Shown: one piece after another, positions 1 to 11,910 of the stretch
How positions within the stretch are numbered: the first letter of the stretch is position 1
Layout of the letters: each line of letters opens with the position of its first letter
Assembly (NCBI GenBank): GCA_950295325.1
Contig: OX485803.1
Span: 10,850,001-10,914,000 of the forward strand
Direction: 5' to 3'
Length of the DNA: 64,000 nucleotides
Source of the DNA: Polytrichum commune
Taxonomy: Eukaryota; Streptophyta; Polytrichopsida; Polytrichales; Polytrichaceae
Notes under the pieces: model-generated
What the model was told of the DNA's origin: nothing
The model's input: the letters and a program-made list of their open reading frames with translations, nothing else
Database searches by the model: none
Position numbers and translations under genes: made by a program

Positions 1-120
1 TTGGCATCAGCTGTGTTTCCAGTTATTCTTAATCCCGGGGTCGTCAATGGCTTTGCTTCAGGTATTTTATTGAGGTGGATCCTCTCTTTAGTGCACATTG
101 TGGCTCAAAATTGTGTGTAA
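1..120 (+). other. possible 3' end of a gene entering from the left (unrecognised)
   Basis: Frame 1 is open from the window edge to a TAA at 118-120 and begins with a protein-like stretch (LASAVFPVILNPGVVNGFAS). A GT follows TTCAG at 60-62, so the coding part may instead end in a splice donor there. No family is recognised. It could be chance; only the clean reading and the position at the edge support it. Confidence 0.2.
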
Positions 121-3100
121 TGTATCACTTGTTATTAATTGGACAAGTTTCTTGATCTCAAGCTTGTAGCAACAAGTGAAATTAGAGTCTTTTTTGACTA
201 TTCATCAATGAACGTGGTTTATGCAGCCTGATTTCTCTCGCTGACTTGTGAGATCCCTTCCCAGGGTAGGTCGATGAACCGGCGTAAAAAGAACAAGCTC
301 CAGATAGGTGAAAAATTGTAGTCCCCACTATCAGATGGCGTGGGTATTGTGCTGTGTAAAATGACCTCCTTTGAGTCAATGTAGGTTACATGATAAATAA
401 TAGAGCAGATTTTGTTCATGTCTGACAATTTCCCACCATCAGCTGCTGTGGTGTTTTAAGTCGTCACTGCAATAACTTTTGAGGAAGGAAAAGCCAAACC
501 GGAGCTTGGAGGATTGTAAATGCGTCTCTTAGAAATTATGCATGGTGTGCAGTTTTGGATATTCAAAGTGAATTTTTGTTCTATAAAGACTGAAAGTAGG
601 GATGTGTGTTGTCACCTGTATCTTTCCTGAATGGAGTTTGAGATGGTTTGTCATGGGGTAAGACTAGAGGGCACCATTAAGAAGTATAAAAACCAGACAT
701 ATTTTTTAGCTGGGCTGAGCTAAGCGTTGGTGATGCTATGTTTTTAATTCCGTTCCCTCTTTATTCTTAGAGGAACTTCAATCATGGTTGGTGCAACAAG
801 TATGGATTGCAAATGCATTATGTTTCTAGTGCATATGGTTAAAAGGTGTTCAGTTTATGACCAATGCTGATTGTGGAATATGGAAATATGCAAGCATTGA
901 AATATGGAGCCATTGATAGAGTATGAGGGACCCTATTGCAAACCATGTACAACGAGGTAAACTTCGTCAGTTAAACTAATGTCTGCTGGGGTTGCTCTCA
1001 TAAGGAATATTGCGCATGTGGAACACTTCGCCTTGGATCGAGGTTTGAAATGATAAATTTGGGAAAGGGGTTGCAATCTGACAGGCTCATAATAAAGCAG
1101 GAAAAGTATGGTATCCTTTCTCCACATCCCGAAGCTTGATAGGAAGACGGCCTTTGAAGTGTCAGATTCTTTGATGTGGGTGAGATGCATGTTCATCATC
1201 AATGTGAATGGACATGTTAGAAGTGATGTTTAAAATATAATTTAAAATAGACTTTGTAGAGGATGTACTCCTGCACGAAGAGTTCATTGAAATTGCTCCT
1301 CTTTACATTTTTTCTTATGAAGGTGGCTTCATTTAAAATTCCTGAGCTGAGCGATGACATCCTGGCCTGTCAGTGTGCGCACCTATCAGAAGCTAAAATT
1401 AAGTCTCAAGATTGGCCCAAATCTTTTGTGGATTTTTCAAGCCCTGAAATTTTCCTAGACCGCTTGAATTTCGATGTGAATTTCAAGCCTTGAATTTTCC
1501 TGCCCAGGCATGTGTATAAAAATGGAACATGAATGATGTTACTTGGTTTAGCAGTAATATTGGTCACCTTGAGTTCTCATGTGGAGGGAGGCCACACATG
1601 TTTGAATATGCTGGTTTCGAAGCAATGTTTGGTAAGCCAAGGTAAAAGAATTTTGGCCTTGACATGTGCTTTATTTTTGGGAAGCTTGGTTTCAAGGATG
1701 TTTAGTTTTTTGGGTAGAATTGTCATTTTCAACTCCTATCCAAGACGGCGGTTTTGTAAAGTGGTAAAACCTTTGTTTTCGATCAGAATGGGAACTAGAT
1801 AGTTTAAACCAAAAAATAGAAACCAACTTCCAAACCAAGCTCCTGAAGATTAGGCACACATCAAGGCGATAATTCATTTACCTTGGTCCACCAATCTTTG
1901 TTTTAAAGCCGTTGATTTTGAATATGAGTGGCCTCCTCTTCATAGGAACCTAAGAACTTGTGACAATCATATATATCTTCTCTCTTGTGCTTTGCTGACT
2001 GCTATACATCTTGGCATGTCCTAGGTTCTCTATATAAGTATCTTACAATGAAGTTGAGCTAACTTTCACATTTCATTATTTGAGTGGTTCCTCTCCATTA
2101 TTTTTGCAAAAAAACAAGTATTGAAGGTCGATTTTGAAATGTGAGTTGGAAACTTGATAAGGAGTTGACGTACAAGAGAAAGTTGCAAGGGGTGAATTTT
2201 GGACTACATCTACTCAACTGGAACAAGGAGCACCGTCATTGACATCCACAAACGCATTTTGGAAAAACAAAATTTTAAATGAAAAAAAAATCCATAAGGT
2301 TTTCTTTTTTAATTGAGTGAAAATATGCATTTTCGTTAGAATGGCAATGTGATCACTACAATTTTCAAATCATTAACTTCGCTACTTTCCTCAAATAGGT
2401 AATTTTGTGATATGGATTTTGCTTCAAATGATTTCAACCACTTCCAACTCCACCAATTTATTATAAAAATATATAACATTATTTGATTTGCTTGAAGTAA
2501 TGTATAAATTTACTAGTTTCAAGTGCAAGACGAAAACATAAATGATTTTACCTTGAAAAACAATTATTTGAAAAGTACTCACAACCATTTTTTGACTTCC
2601 TAAACATTTAGGAATTAGCATGATCTAGTGTAGAATTCATCGAAGTCAAAAGGATGCTAATTTGTGTAGTTTGCACTAATGTTTACCCCCATGTCATGTA
2701 AATTTCCATTGCAATACTAGGGATTGGGATCGCATTTGATGATGATGGTCCCTAACATAGCTTCTGTCACTAGTCTTGAGTCCACGAGCTAAATTATGGC
2801 CATGTCAGGTTATGCAAAAGTCATCGCCTTGGGGACCGCACACGGGTAATCTACCCATTGTAATTTCCAACGTTTCACTATTACAGTGTAGTAATGTTTT
2901 AGTGTTACAATGTTACACTGCACAAATGTTTCACAATTAGGATAGGTGTACATGGTAGATCAATGTTCCCATTTTGTTCCCTAGAGGGTCTTAATATTAA
3001 AGAGCAAGGTGAGAATGAATTTTGATGTTCCCCATGATGTTCATTGGAGGGGAAAATCAAAATCCACTCCCATGATCCTCTTTATTGGCTCTGTCTATAG

Positions 3101-3634
3101 GACAGAGACTATGCGTCAAGTTTTATGTTTCAATTTGAGCAAATTTCCTAACTACTTTGCGTTCACACTTGAACGTTACTTGTTCTTGCTCTATTTGGTC
3201 CATTCTATTTTAATGTGGATGTTAACTATAGTTACTATAGTTATACATATGTAGTTAATTATATTATTATATGTATCTAGTTAAGTATATTTGTTTCTTA
3301 AAACAAACTACATATAAAACAAATAAAATATATTATATAGTAGCTCTCTACTAGCTTGGACATAAAGTAACTAATTTTAAAAGTGCCTAAATTCATGGAA
3401 ATTTAATTTTTTTGGGTGTCTACAAACAATAATATTCAAGTAATGTCAAAATATTTTAAAAGTGCCTAAATTCATAGAAAATTAATTAAATAATGTTAGT
3501 TATAGAAAATATTTAAGTTAATTAAAGCCTCCAAAGATGAAATTAGGAAAACCATTCATAATTCATAAAAATGAATTGGATGAATGTCTATATTATTTTA
3601 AATGATTTTTGTAATCTACTTTTAAATAATTGTA
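121..3634. other. no recognisable gene
   Basis: Short ORFs are present in several frames, but none has a recognisable domain, a good codon pattern or convincing splice sites. Base composition becomes strongly AT-rich after about 3.2 kb. The part next to the window edge could be the 3' untranslated region of whatever gene ends at about position 120. I see no RNA gene here. Confidence 0.5.
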
Positions 3635-3768
3635 CATTCAACTTTTATGCATTCAACTTTTATGATTATGCATTCAACTTTTATAATTATGCATTCAACT
3701 TTTATAATTATGCATTCAACTTTTATAAGTATATATTCAACTTTCATAAGTATACATTCAACTTTTAG
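3635..3768 (+). repeat. tandem repeat, ATTCAACTTTTAT core, about 8 units
   Basis: The core CATTCAACTTTTAT is repeated about eight times, with spacers such as AATTATG or AAGTATA that make most units about 21 bp long. The last units are more diverged (CTTTCATAAGTATA). The 65-residue ORF across it, with repeating NFYNYAF, is a by-product of the repeat. Confidence 0.9.
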
Positions 3769-3885
3769 ATAATTATATATAATTATTGTTAATTGTATAT
3801 TTTAGAGGACCAAATTTAAAACCACTATAGTTAAGATATTTGAACTACTAGTTGAAAGAGAGCCTCAATTCATAGTAGTTTATAG

Positions 3886-3893
3886 TATATAAG
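3886..3893 (+). promoter_or_regulatory. possible TATA box for the OB-fold-like ORF
   Basis: TATATAAG lies about 150 bp upstream of the ATG at 4043, a plausible distance for a plant core promoter plus a short leader. The surroundings are AT-rich, so a chance match is quite possible. Confidence 0.25.
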
Positions 3894-4042
3894 CTCTAAG
3901 GTTTGGTGGAATATGCCTATCAAATTTCATTATTGTAAAAACCACTTTCACATCTTCTATCCTTGTGTCTACAACATTTTTCTTTCTTGATTTTGTTCCC
4001 TGTTGTAAGTCTTTCTCTCCTATCCATAGTTTAAATACTGTC

Positions 4043-4255
4043 ATGGCGACAATTAGCAGCAGTAGGGTTTGTAAGCCTGTTATCTCTGTCACTGATATCA
4101 ACGAGAATTCCAGGGATGTGTGGTTTGAGGGAAGGGTTTTAAATCGATATGATACTTTTGATTTTGTTCGTTCAGGAGGTTTAAAGAGAGCATCAGGATC
4201 AAGTCCATTTCCATACATGCACTGTGATTTGGTTGATTTTTTTGTATCTTATTGA
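4043..4255 (+). CDS. small OB-fold/RPA-like protein fragment, probably truncated
   Basis: A 70-residue ORF starts at the ATG at 4043 and ends at TGA 4253-4255. Its middle (ISVTDINENSRDVWFEGRVL, then a TFDF-type strand, then MHCDLVD) resembles the first strands of the OB fold in replication protein A large-subunit-like proteins, a family often carried by plant mobile elements such as Helitrons. A complete OB domain would run on past CDLVD. Here the reading ends within a few codons, where a 10-11-bp tandem repeat begins, so the ORF looks cut off or is only a first exon. The upstream in-frame ATG at 3965 gives a longer but less protein-like N-terminus. The family is inferred from pattern only. 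Confidence 0.35.
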   Translation: MATISSSRVCKPVISVTDINENSRDVWFEGRVLNRYDTFDFVRSGGLKRASGSSPFPYMHCDLVDFFVSY

Positions 4256-4378
4256 CTTTTTTTGTATTTTATTATATCTTATTGTACCTTATTGTATTTT
4301 ATTGTACCTTATTGTACCTTATTGTATTTTATTGTACCTTATTGTATTTTATTGTACCTTATTGTATTTTATTGTATT
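4240..4378 (+). repeat. tandem TTATTGTAYY(T) repeat
   Basis: About twelve units alternate between TTATTGTACC and TTATTGTATTT. It starts at the 3' end of the OB-fold-like ORF and runs into AT-rich DNA. The mixture of 10- and 11-bp units suggests slippage expansion. Confidence 0.9.
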
Positions 4379-5779
4379 ATAATATATATGATTATATTTA
4401 AATTAATTTTTTAAATGATAAACTAATCATATTATATTATAAAATTGTATTATATATATATTAATATACTATATTCAATTGCATTATATCATACGCTTTG
4501 TAAGCTAATTCTATATTTATTATTTTATTATAGTATATTTTGTAAATTAATATATTTTTAACATAATGTTGAAGTTAGATTATGTACTAAAACAATATAA
4601 TCTTCAACGAAATACAACATTCTTCTATAATTGTAGCCTTTCATAGCAAAGGACAGAGCCTCACGGTTCTACCGTTTTCTTGTTTCAATTCCCATCATCT
4701 CCTTTAACTTTATGCTCAACTCTAAAACATTGAAACATCTAAACGTTGGATGTGTGTAAAAATTGGGTAGAATGTGAACAACTACCCATGCGGTCTCCGA
4801 GGTGATATGCTTTGCCAATTCTGACACAACCATAATTAACTTGTGCATTCAAGATTAGTAATGGAAACTATGTTGGAAGGTGATGGGTGCACTAGCAACC
4901 CTCATGACTGGGGGGATTTGCAAATGACTGGTGTCAACATCCATGTAAGGAGGTGGCAAGCATTTTTTGCCCACAAATGGTCTCCTCTATCCACAGGAGT
5001 CCGTGCATGTCCCTTGCATGAAAGAGTCCGTGTATCCCAAGACACTTTCATGCAAGGGGCCAAGCATTTGTGCAACGTGCACATTTTGCACACTCAAGAG
5101 AGTATGGCCCATCACCTATTCATTCCATCTCTAATCTTTGCCTCCAATCAAGACTATTAAGTTCCAATCCAAAGTTGCAAGTTGACCATGCTGCCAACAT
5201 GGTCAAGGGACCTCCCGTTTTGTGACATTTGCTGCATGGGTACAATGAACGGGGAGAACCGACCGCTAGTTAAAGATGAACCGGTTGGCTTTGAGAAATA
5301 ACTGGTTGAAGTTCAAGACCTCAGCAAAATCACCGATCATTTTAGAGGAATCTATAGAAGAATATACCCCAAATTAGTAATGATAAAACGGAAAGAATCA
5401 CAACATGTAATCGGTCGATCCAGACCGATTATGCCTAAAAATCTCCCTGGACACTGGGTGATTTTGAAATCTTTTCGATGCTTCATACTTTCATGAGAAT
5501 ATCCACACCTATTGAGACAAAACCAAAATATGTCTCTTGATGGCTGGTTATATGTTCCATGGAAATTGACTTTAAGAGTCCCAAAGTAACATCATAGATG
5601 CAGGCATCATTCGAGAGAGGAGTGATTTGTTGGATGGGAAAAGATGTAGAATATTCTCTACTTTTGGAGAAAACTAATCAAGTCATACATAGTGTCATGC
5701 AAAAAGCATGTGCAGGCTCCAAAGGGAGAGTTGGGTTGGCACCAAGCCGCCTAGGGTAACATCAAGTCTTCCATAGTGG
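4379..5779. other. no recognisable gene; AT-rich then mixed DNA
   Basis: 4379-4620 is very AT-rich, with TA-rich tracts. 4843-5160 is open on the plus strand, but its translation has no recognisable domain and many scattered Cys, His and Trp residues, typical of chance reading. No RNA gene or transposon ends were found here. Confidence 0.5.
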
Positions 5780-5782
5780 TTA

Positions 5783-6128
5783 GGGCAAGGTTTCATGTAC
5801 CGGTCCCGGTCCGTTTTTAAAAAAATTAAATGGGTGGGCTGGTGAAAAGAGGGTGGTGTCATGTGCCCATCTCTCTGACCCAAGGACTGGTACCCCCCAT
5901 GGATGGGTGTCCCACATTTTGTGTTGTGCAAGAACGGGTGCCAAAGGACCGGCGGTCCTAACGGACACACGAAGGACATGTGCCGGTTAGAAAGCTCCGG
6001 TGACCGGATCGGCTGGTCACCTATGGTACACCCTTGGGTACTAAAGGCCATTTTGTTCTTCAAGTCCTTCCTTTTGAGGAGTACTCCTAGACAACGTGTA
6101 TTTTACGATGTTTTTAGAATCTAGATCT

Positions 6129-6165
<37 letters not shown>

Positions 6166-6415
6166 CAAACAAATCAAAGGAAACACTCATGAAATATTTA
6201 AAAACCTAGTGACCTTCATTGTTGGTGACCTTCATAAAGTGTCATGTCTTGTCACTCACCAAATTTAGTTAGAAAGTAGGAAATCGAAATAAACCAGCAC
6301 CCCACATAGAAGTACCCCTTCATAAAATGGGTGACATCACCCATTTTTTGGATGAAGTCACCCATTTCTCACCCATTTAAAAAACGGACTGGGACCGATA
6401 CATAGAACCTTGGCC
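5783..6415. mobile_element. Tourist-like MITE, about 633 bp
   Basis: The left end (GGGCAAGGTTTCATGTACCG) and the reverse complement of the right end (GGCCAAGGTTCTATGTATCG) form a terminal inverted repeat that stays recognisable for about 35-40 bp. TTA occurs on both sides (5780-5782 and 6416-6418). GG-starting ends beside a TTA duplication are characteristic of PIF/Harbinger Tourist-type elements. It encodes no transposase. A TA microsatellite lies inside. Confidence 0.75.
6133..6162. repeat. (TA)15 microsatellite
   Basis: Fifteen uninterrupted TA units lie inside the Tourist-like element at 5783-6415. Confidence 0.97.
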
Positions 6416-6418
6416 TTA

Positions 6419-7734
6419 GTGTTGAATAAGGCTTGTTGAGCATTGACTTTTTGGCTGTCCTAAGTTCCTAACCAACAAGCCGTCTTATTGATCCTTAGCA
6501 TAATATTTGAAGTCTTTGTGGAAGGAGAATATTGAACCATTTTACACCAAAAAATAGGTATTGGAAGAGACATGTCTACCTCAACTCACTTAATAGTAAA
6601 TTCACTTCTTTGTTGAAGTCCATTTAAGAGGACCAATTTATATATATGTGGTTGTCTCTCTAGGTCAGTCCGCCTTAAGTATGCATGCCTAATTCAATTA
6701 CTTCTCTTAATTGAACACCTATATTTGACCAGTGTTGGGTTAGGTGTGGATCTAAGAACAACCCACACTAAAAGCACACTAAAAGCACGGGCTACAATAA
6801 TTATTTTCCTAGAAATTGAATGTGGGTGCTTATTTTATTTTGTGCTACTATTGTCCTACATGTAGTATTCAATGTCTCAATCGGAAGTCTTTATGAAGAC
6901 TGAGGGGAAGTCTCGGGTCTTGGACCCATATTAATTCCACCTTTGACTAAAACATTGGTGTGGCCCAAGATAATTTTTCCACCCACACTAATAGGGGTTC
7001 TAATCGGGAATACGCACCTCCACTATAATCGGTCAAGATCCTAGTCTTTCCAAGACCAACCAATTACATGTTGACATGTTTTGGTTTTTCCTTCAAGAAA
7101 TTGAAGAATATTCTATAAATTCCTCTAATTGAATTGGTAATTTTCTTGAAGTCTTGAGCTCAAACCGGATATTTCTCAAACTCACCTAAAACTTCATTTG
7201 TAGACTACATTTTTTGATTATAATTTGAAGTGGCCCACTGTAATTTCTAGTGTGAAAAAATTAGTGTGGGTTTTCCCATCTGCATATTTTGACAAAAATT
7301 AAAGGCAAGCCAAGTACTATAAAACTAATGTAGGTCACACTAAACTCCAACCCACACTAATTACACAAAACAGTGTAGCGGTCAGTTCTCCCCCGTGCAT
7401 TGGTGGGGATCCAAGAACGGATACCAAAAAGGCAAGCCTACCTCTCACTGAAAATGTGCCTTCATGAAAATAGGGCACGAGAGGCACGAGTTGTTTGTCA
7501 ATCACAACTTGCAAGTTCCAATTTTTATTTATTTTTGATTCTGCGGCAGAAATTAAGGACTCGTGTCAACGCCCCGTCCAACTCAGTCAGCATCTTGGAT
7601 GCACTTCACCAGTATGTTTTTGTGTCTCTATCCATCACCCAGATTGTAATTCTAATCTTGAACATGGCGTATGTACTTATTAGATGTAGCAAAATCAATT
7701 CCAAAATTGCCAAGAAAAAAAGGAAGCATTCACA
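6419..7734. other. no recognisable gene; fragment of dispersed repeat A
   Basis: 6565-6750 resembles the reverse complement of part of dispersed repeat A (compare TTACTTCTCTTA and AACACCTAT with the copies near 40 kb). The rest contains short ORFs with no recognisable features. Confidence 0.4.
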
Positions 7735-9660
7735 ATGGTTGACAATACATCGTCTTTCTGTGTTGTATTACTGAGTGTACCAAAACGAGCGTACACATAT
7801 ACACGAGTAAATGTTTCTTCTGATTCGTCTCTCATAAACTGTGCAGCTGCTAAATCTCTGAGCAAATACTTTGTGCGATTTACAAGTGCCGTAAACTGCA
7901 GAGAAGTGCAAAATGTCAACTCGACCAAAATTTTTTATTTGGGGACTACAGGAGGTTGGAGCAGGCGCAAGCTTCCACTCCGAAATATGTACTTCCAAGA
8001 GTCTAACATGTCGGCCGATTCGAGGAGATGGAATTACTCCACTTGGGGTTCGATGAATCAATCGTCCTTCAATTCTGGAGCGTGTTGACAGGCTAACTTG
8101 CTCGGCGGCTGATCCACCACTTCCAAACAAATTAAGAATGTTGCCAATCCTCGCCCACCATAGCCAGACGTTGGCAACAACAAACAAACACCAAATGCGC
8201 CTCGGTTCGTAGAGCACTGTAGAAAATGATGAACAAAGCTGCAGCAGAAGAAGAATTAGAAGATGAAGAAATGTTGGTCAGAAGGGAATGCGACGGAGGT
8301 CGTACGAATGGTGATCTGCAGCAATTTCCAAGGCAAGTGCAAGTGCGTGGATCGAATCGGCCGCCAACACCAAGAGCTGCAGAATGAGTCTCCAGTTCGC
8401 CATTCCCACACACTCCTAACCCTACTACCGACGTCGTGGCTCTTCTCAAACCCTATGACCTCCTCTTGTGCAATCAATATAAGTGCATTGACTGCAACGA
8501 AGAATGGCAAGCTTCCTAGAGTTAAGTGAGATTACTGAAAAGGAGGAATCATGGAAAATGATGATGATGATGATGATGATGATGAGGAAGAGGATGATCA
8601 GAAATGGGGAATGGCCAAAGCTCTCAAGCACTTAGCTAGGACCTCTACTCCTGCAATCAATATCCTTACATTGACTCCACTGCAACGAAAACCGGCAAGC
8701 TTCCTAGGGATTGAGAGAGCTTAGTAAAATGGAAGTTGATGGAAAATAGTGTTGGTGATCATAAGTGCTGCATGCGAAGGGTAGGCGACATGTGGGGAAT
8801 GGCCAAGGTGTGTTCCAAAGTGCGAGTCACCATCTCCATCGACGTTGCCGCCAGCCGAAAATGCTCCAGCAACAGCACCCAGTTCGCCAAGCTCAGCAGC
8901 AGCAACCCCGCCAACATTTAATCTCCACCTGCAGATAAATCTCGACTGAGGGGGCTTGCTTTTGTTGATTCGATTGTCGAAGAAGAGCAAGTACTTAAAT
9001 CATCCAAGCTTACGTAGCTGCTTCCTACCATGACCAAACTGCATCATTCTCATTCTCATCTACAAATTACACCACATAGCTACCGCGATATCCTTGCAGG
9101 AAACAGTCTCAGAAAACTGCACTAGTCGACATCGATGAGAAGATGCGAGGCCCAAATGAGCAGGCAGGAGAAGTAAGAAAAATGCGCAAAATCTACTTGA
9201 CACTGCATCCCACACACCACACACCACAAATACTACTCCCACTCCTTCACCCGTGTGAGTCGATATCGGTGTAACTCAGCACAAGAACACAAGACAAAAT
9301 CAGGGGAACTTACAGCACTGACGACATGTTCGACGTCCCACAACTGAGCGAGCTTCCATCACCTCGTTCACACCTTAATTCGTCTAATATATCTTATTGT
9401 TTCCTCTGACCTGACCACCGAGCCGCAACTTAGATCTAAAGTAAGTTCATTTAGTACCAGTACTCCCACCGACGTCGCTGATGCATTTAGCTTTTTCTCG
9501 CACAGAAAGACAAGTTGGGATTCCAGAACGCGGATATTTATGGAGTACTGGGTCGATTTGTGTCTTTTTTGAGTGATTTCGGAGGCTTTTCTCAAATGAC
9601 GCGGCGGATGCCGCTGGATGTGAATGTCTAGAACTGGCGGCTCAGATTGCTGGAAGACTC
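7735..9660. other. GC-richer unassigned region with an internal duplication
   Basis: The base composition is nearer to coding DNA than the surroundings, and overlapping ORFs occur on both strands (up to 149 codons on the minus strand at 7768-8217), but none has a recognisable domain. Two imperfect copies of a roughly 90-bp segment, each with a CAATCAATAT start and CTGCAACGAA then GGCAAGCTTCCTAG, lie at about 8472-8560 and 8657-8745. A (GAT)n tract at about 8556-8586 lies in the first copy and would encode an Asp run after ATG 8551. It could be a decayed gene, an untranslated leader or a non-coding transcript. Confidence 0.35.
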
Positions 9661-9670
9661 AGGACTTTAA

Positions 9671-10275
9671 AGAGCCACTTCACACATGAGCCAAGAGCCG
9701 TGACCTTGTAATGCTGAGGACCCTTGACTCTCATCCAAAGGCCGTACCATGGGTGTTGGGAAAGCCGTTTTATGTAGTCTTGGGCCCTCAAGCATTGTGT
9801 GAAGTGAGAATGGACCATGTTGCGGGATCATTGCATATTTTGTTGGCGGAAAAAGAGGGGAGGTTTGGTTTAACTTAATATGTCTCAAATTTGATCAATT
9901 TCAGAGAATTACTTGGTGGTGTTTGTCTGTGCTGGAATTTGTCCTGGAATTTGTTCTGGAATTTGCCATGCAGTTTGTCCTGAAATTTGTCTTGTTAGGA
10001 AAGAAAATATTAAAAAAGTCATGGTCTCCCGAAATTTGTGCCAGGCCCACCTCTTGGAGGTGGGTCTGATGCAAATTCCGGTAGACCATGCGCCCTTATC
10101 CACAACTTGCCATGTAGGACTCCATGTAGACTTTTCATCCACAAACTTTTCTTTGGACCTTTAGGCCTTCACCTCCTAGTGTGAAGTGAACTTGGACGGT
10201 CTCCACCTTTTCGACCAATGAGAGCTCTTACATTGCCATGGTCAAGGGCCTTCAACCTTGTGTGTGAAGTGGCCC
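9671..10275. mobile_element. Tourist-like MITE, family GAGCCACTTCACAC (copy 1)
   Basis: The left end AGAGCCACTTCACACA matches the reverse complement of the right end (GGGCCACTTCACACAC). The flanks have TAA at 9668-9670 and 10276-10278. A second, shorter copy is at 32292-32573; the shared terminal parts include GACTCTCATCCAAAGGCCGT near the left end and AGTGTGAAGTGAACTTGGA near the right. It encodes no transposase. Confidence 0.7.
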
Positions 10276-10339
10276 TAAGAGACTTGGGATTTAATTTGCC
10301 AAGGTTTGAGTTGTTCTAACTTAAGTTAACCTTCGATGG

Positions 10340-11110
10340 GGATGATCAGTTGGACACAATGAATGAAGTGAAATGAAATTGGTTTTAAAGTCCGGGAAGC
10401 TGAAAACGGTAATGGGACTAAAAGTACATCATGATCGTTTCAAACCAATTAATTCTCTAGAATGGCGGAGTGCGGTAGCCTTTGTGAGATAGAGGCTAAT
10501 GTTAACTTGTTGGTCTAATTAAAAGAAAGACTTGAGGCTCCTTGAAACTATGGTCTTAAAATAGTGATGGAAACTTATCTCTAATGGGATTATATAGGGA
10601 AATTCCAACACGAAATGCGCCTCATTTTCAATTGCATTATAGGAGCAAAAGTGACAAAGTCTAGTACCTCTAGAGACAGGGGTACTCGTCCATTGTCCAT
10701 TTTTAATGAAAAGTCTATGGTTTGAGGTGCGGTTGGCAACAATGATCTTGCGTTGTGACGGAGTCAATGGTTGTTTCAAGTACGATTAACATTTGTATTT
10801 AAGAAAAATCCTTGAGGTGGAGGTAATCTAGTTTCTTCCATGAGAGATGGAAAGAGTTCCACTCTTTGGCAAGAAAACCCTCCTTGATATCAACTTATGT
10901 TGTTTTTGATGTGGTTGGATTGTCATGGGTTTCCCAATGAGATAAACCCACGATGTCCTCCATATGGTTGTCAATTTGTACCAATTGTTAAATCCTTGTT
11001 CAGCCAAGTGTTGGGATAGTGAGGTGTTGGTCATTGGGAGACGTTTATAGGTGTTGGTTTTAGCACCCTCTACTTTATAAAGCGATCTTTTGACATAAGT
11101 CAAATGCTTT
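10340..11110 (-). pseudogene. LINE (non-LTR retrotransposon) 3' remnant with zf-RVT-type motif
   Basis: The minus-strand ORF at 10519-10779 reads RTSNHRLFIKNGQW and then RLCHFCSYNAIENEAHFVLE. This matches the zinc-binding segment (R-x-C-x2-C-x5-E-(D/N)-E-x-H-F) found C-terminal to the reverse transcriptase in plant L1-type and related LINEs. The Cys normally found after the His is replaced (EFPYI). An open minus-strand stretch at 10828-11103 would lie upstream of it in the same protein, in a different frame. No reverse transcriptase core is visible. A second copy at 29545-29975 confirms a dispersed family. The element is 5'-truncated and decayed. Confidence 0.6.
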
Positions 11111-11910
11111 CGCTTTCATTTCAACATAATGAGGGGTTTTGTCACCACTTGAAAGCTCCTTAAAATTCTATTATAAAATATCAAAAGTGGGTCAAATCTC
11201 CCTACCAAACGATGGCTTTTTGAGAGACTTTAAGGATAGTTCTTATTACTAGGCAAGATCAGGGAATCTTTGAGCAATCATAAGCATCCTAGCTTCCACA
11301 CGTGTTGTGCATGGGTCAAGGTAAACTTTAAAAGTCTATTTCCCCCTTTCAAGTCTTGGACAATGTAAAATTGAGCTAAGGTTAAGAAGGTACCGTTCTA
11401 TGTGCAATTAGGTTGCCATTGAGAATTATTTGCCTCTTAACCCATGCAAATTGCCTTGGGTCAAATCATATTGCAAAAACTTGTAACTTCATCCGTATAG
11501 CAACCACAATAAAATAAAAATCTTTTGTTACATTAGTATGGTAATAAATACTCAAAATAGTGTGGAATGTGGAGAAATTAACATGGGGGAAACCTAAGTG
11601 CATATAGAGTTAGTGTAGATGGGTTTGAAATGGTTACTAATTCTAACTAGCCCTAGGATATGAAACACGATTAATATGAGTTGGTTAGCAGATCTAAATC
11701 AAGGTCGTGGCCTTTTCCCTTGTAGCTTTTGGAGCTCATGAATAACTTATACACTATCAAAGTGAAGATTTTCGTGCTCACTACACTAAATATGATATTT
11801 AGTGTTTGATTATATTTAGTGTTGTTACCACCCTATCCTGCTCAACACTAATTTTCAATTCTTTGATAATTAGTGTTAGAGATAGATGTGCCACCACCTT
11901 CCCTACTGCC

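Noticed and set aside
3635-3768. CRISPR-like array
   Set aside because: Units of about 21 bp with low-complexity spacers in a plant genome; a simple tandem repeat.
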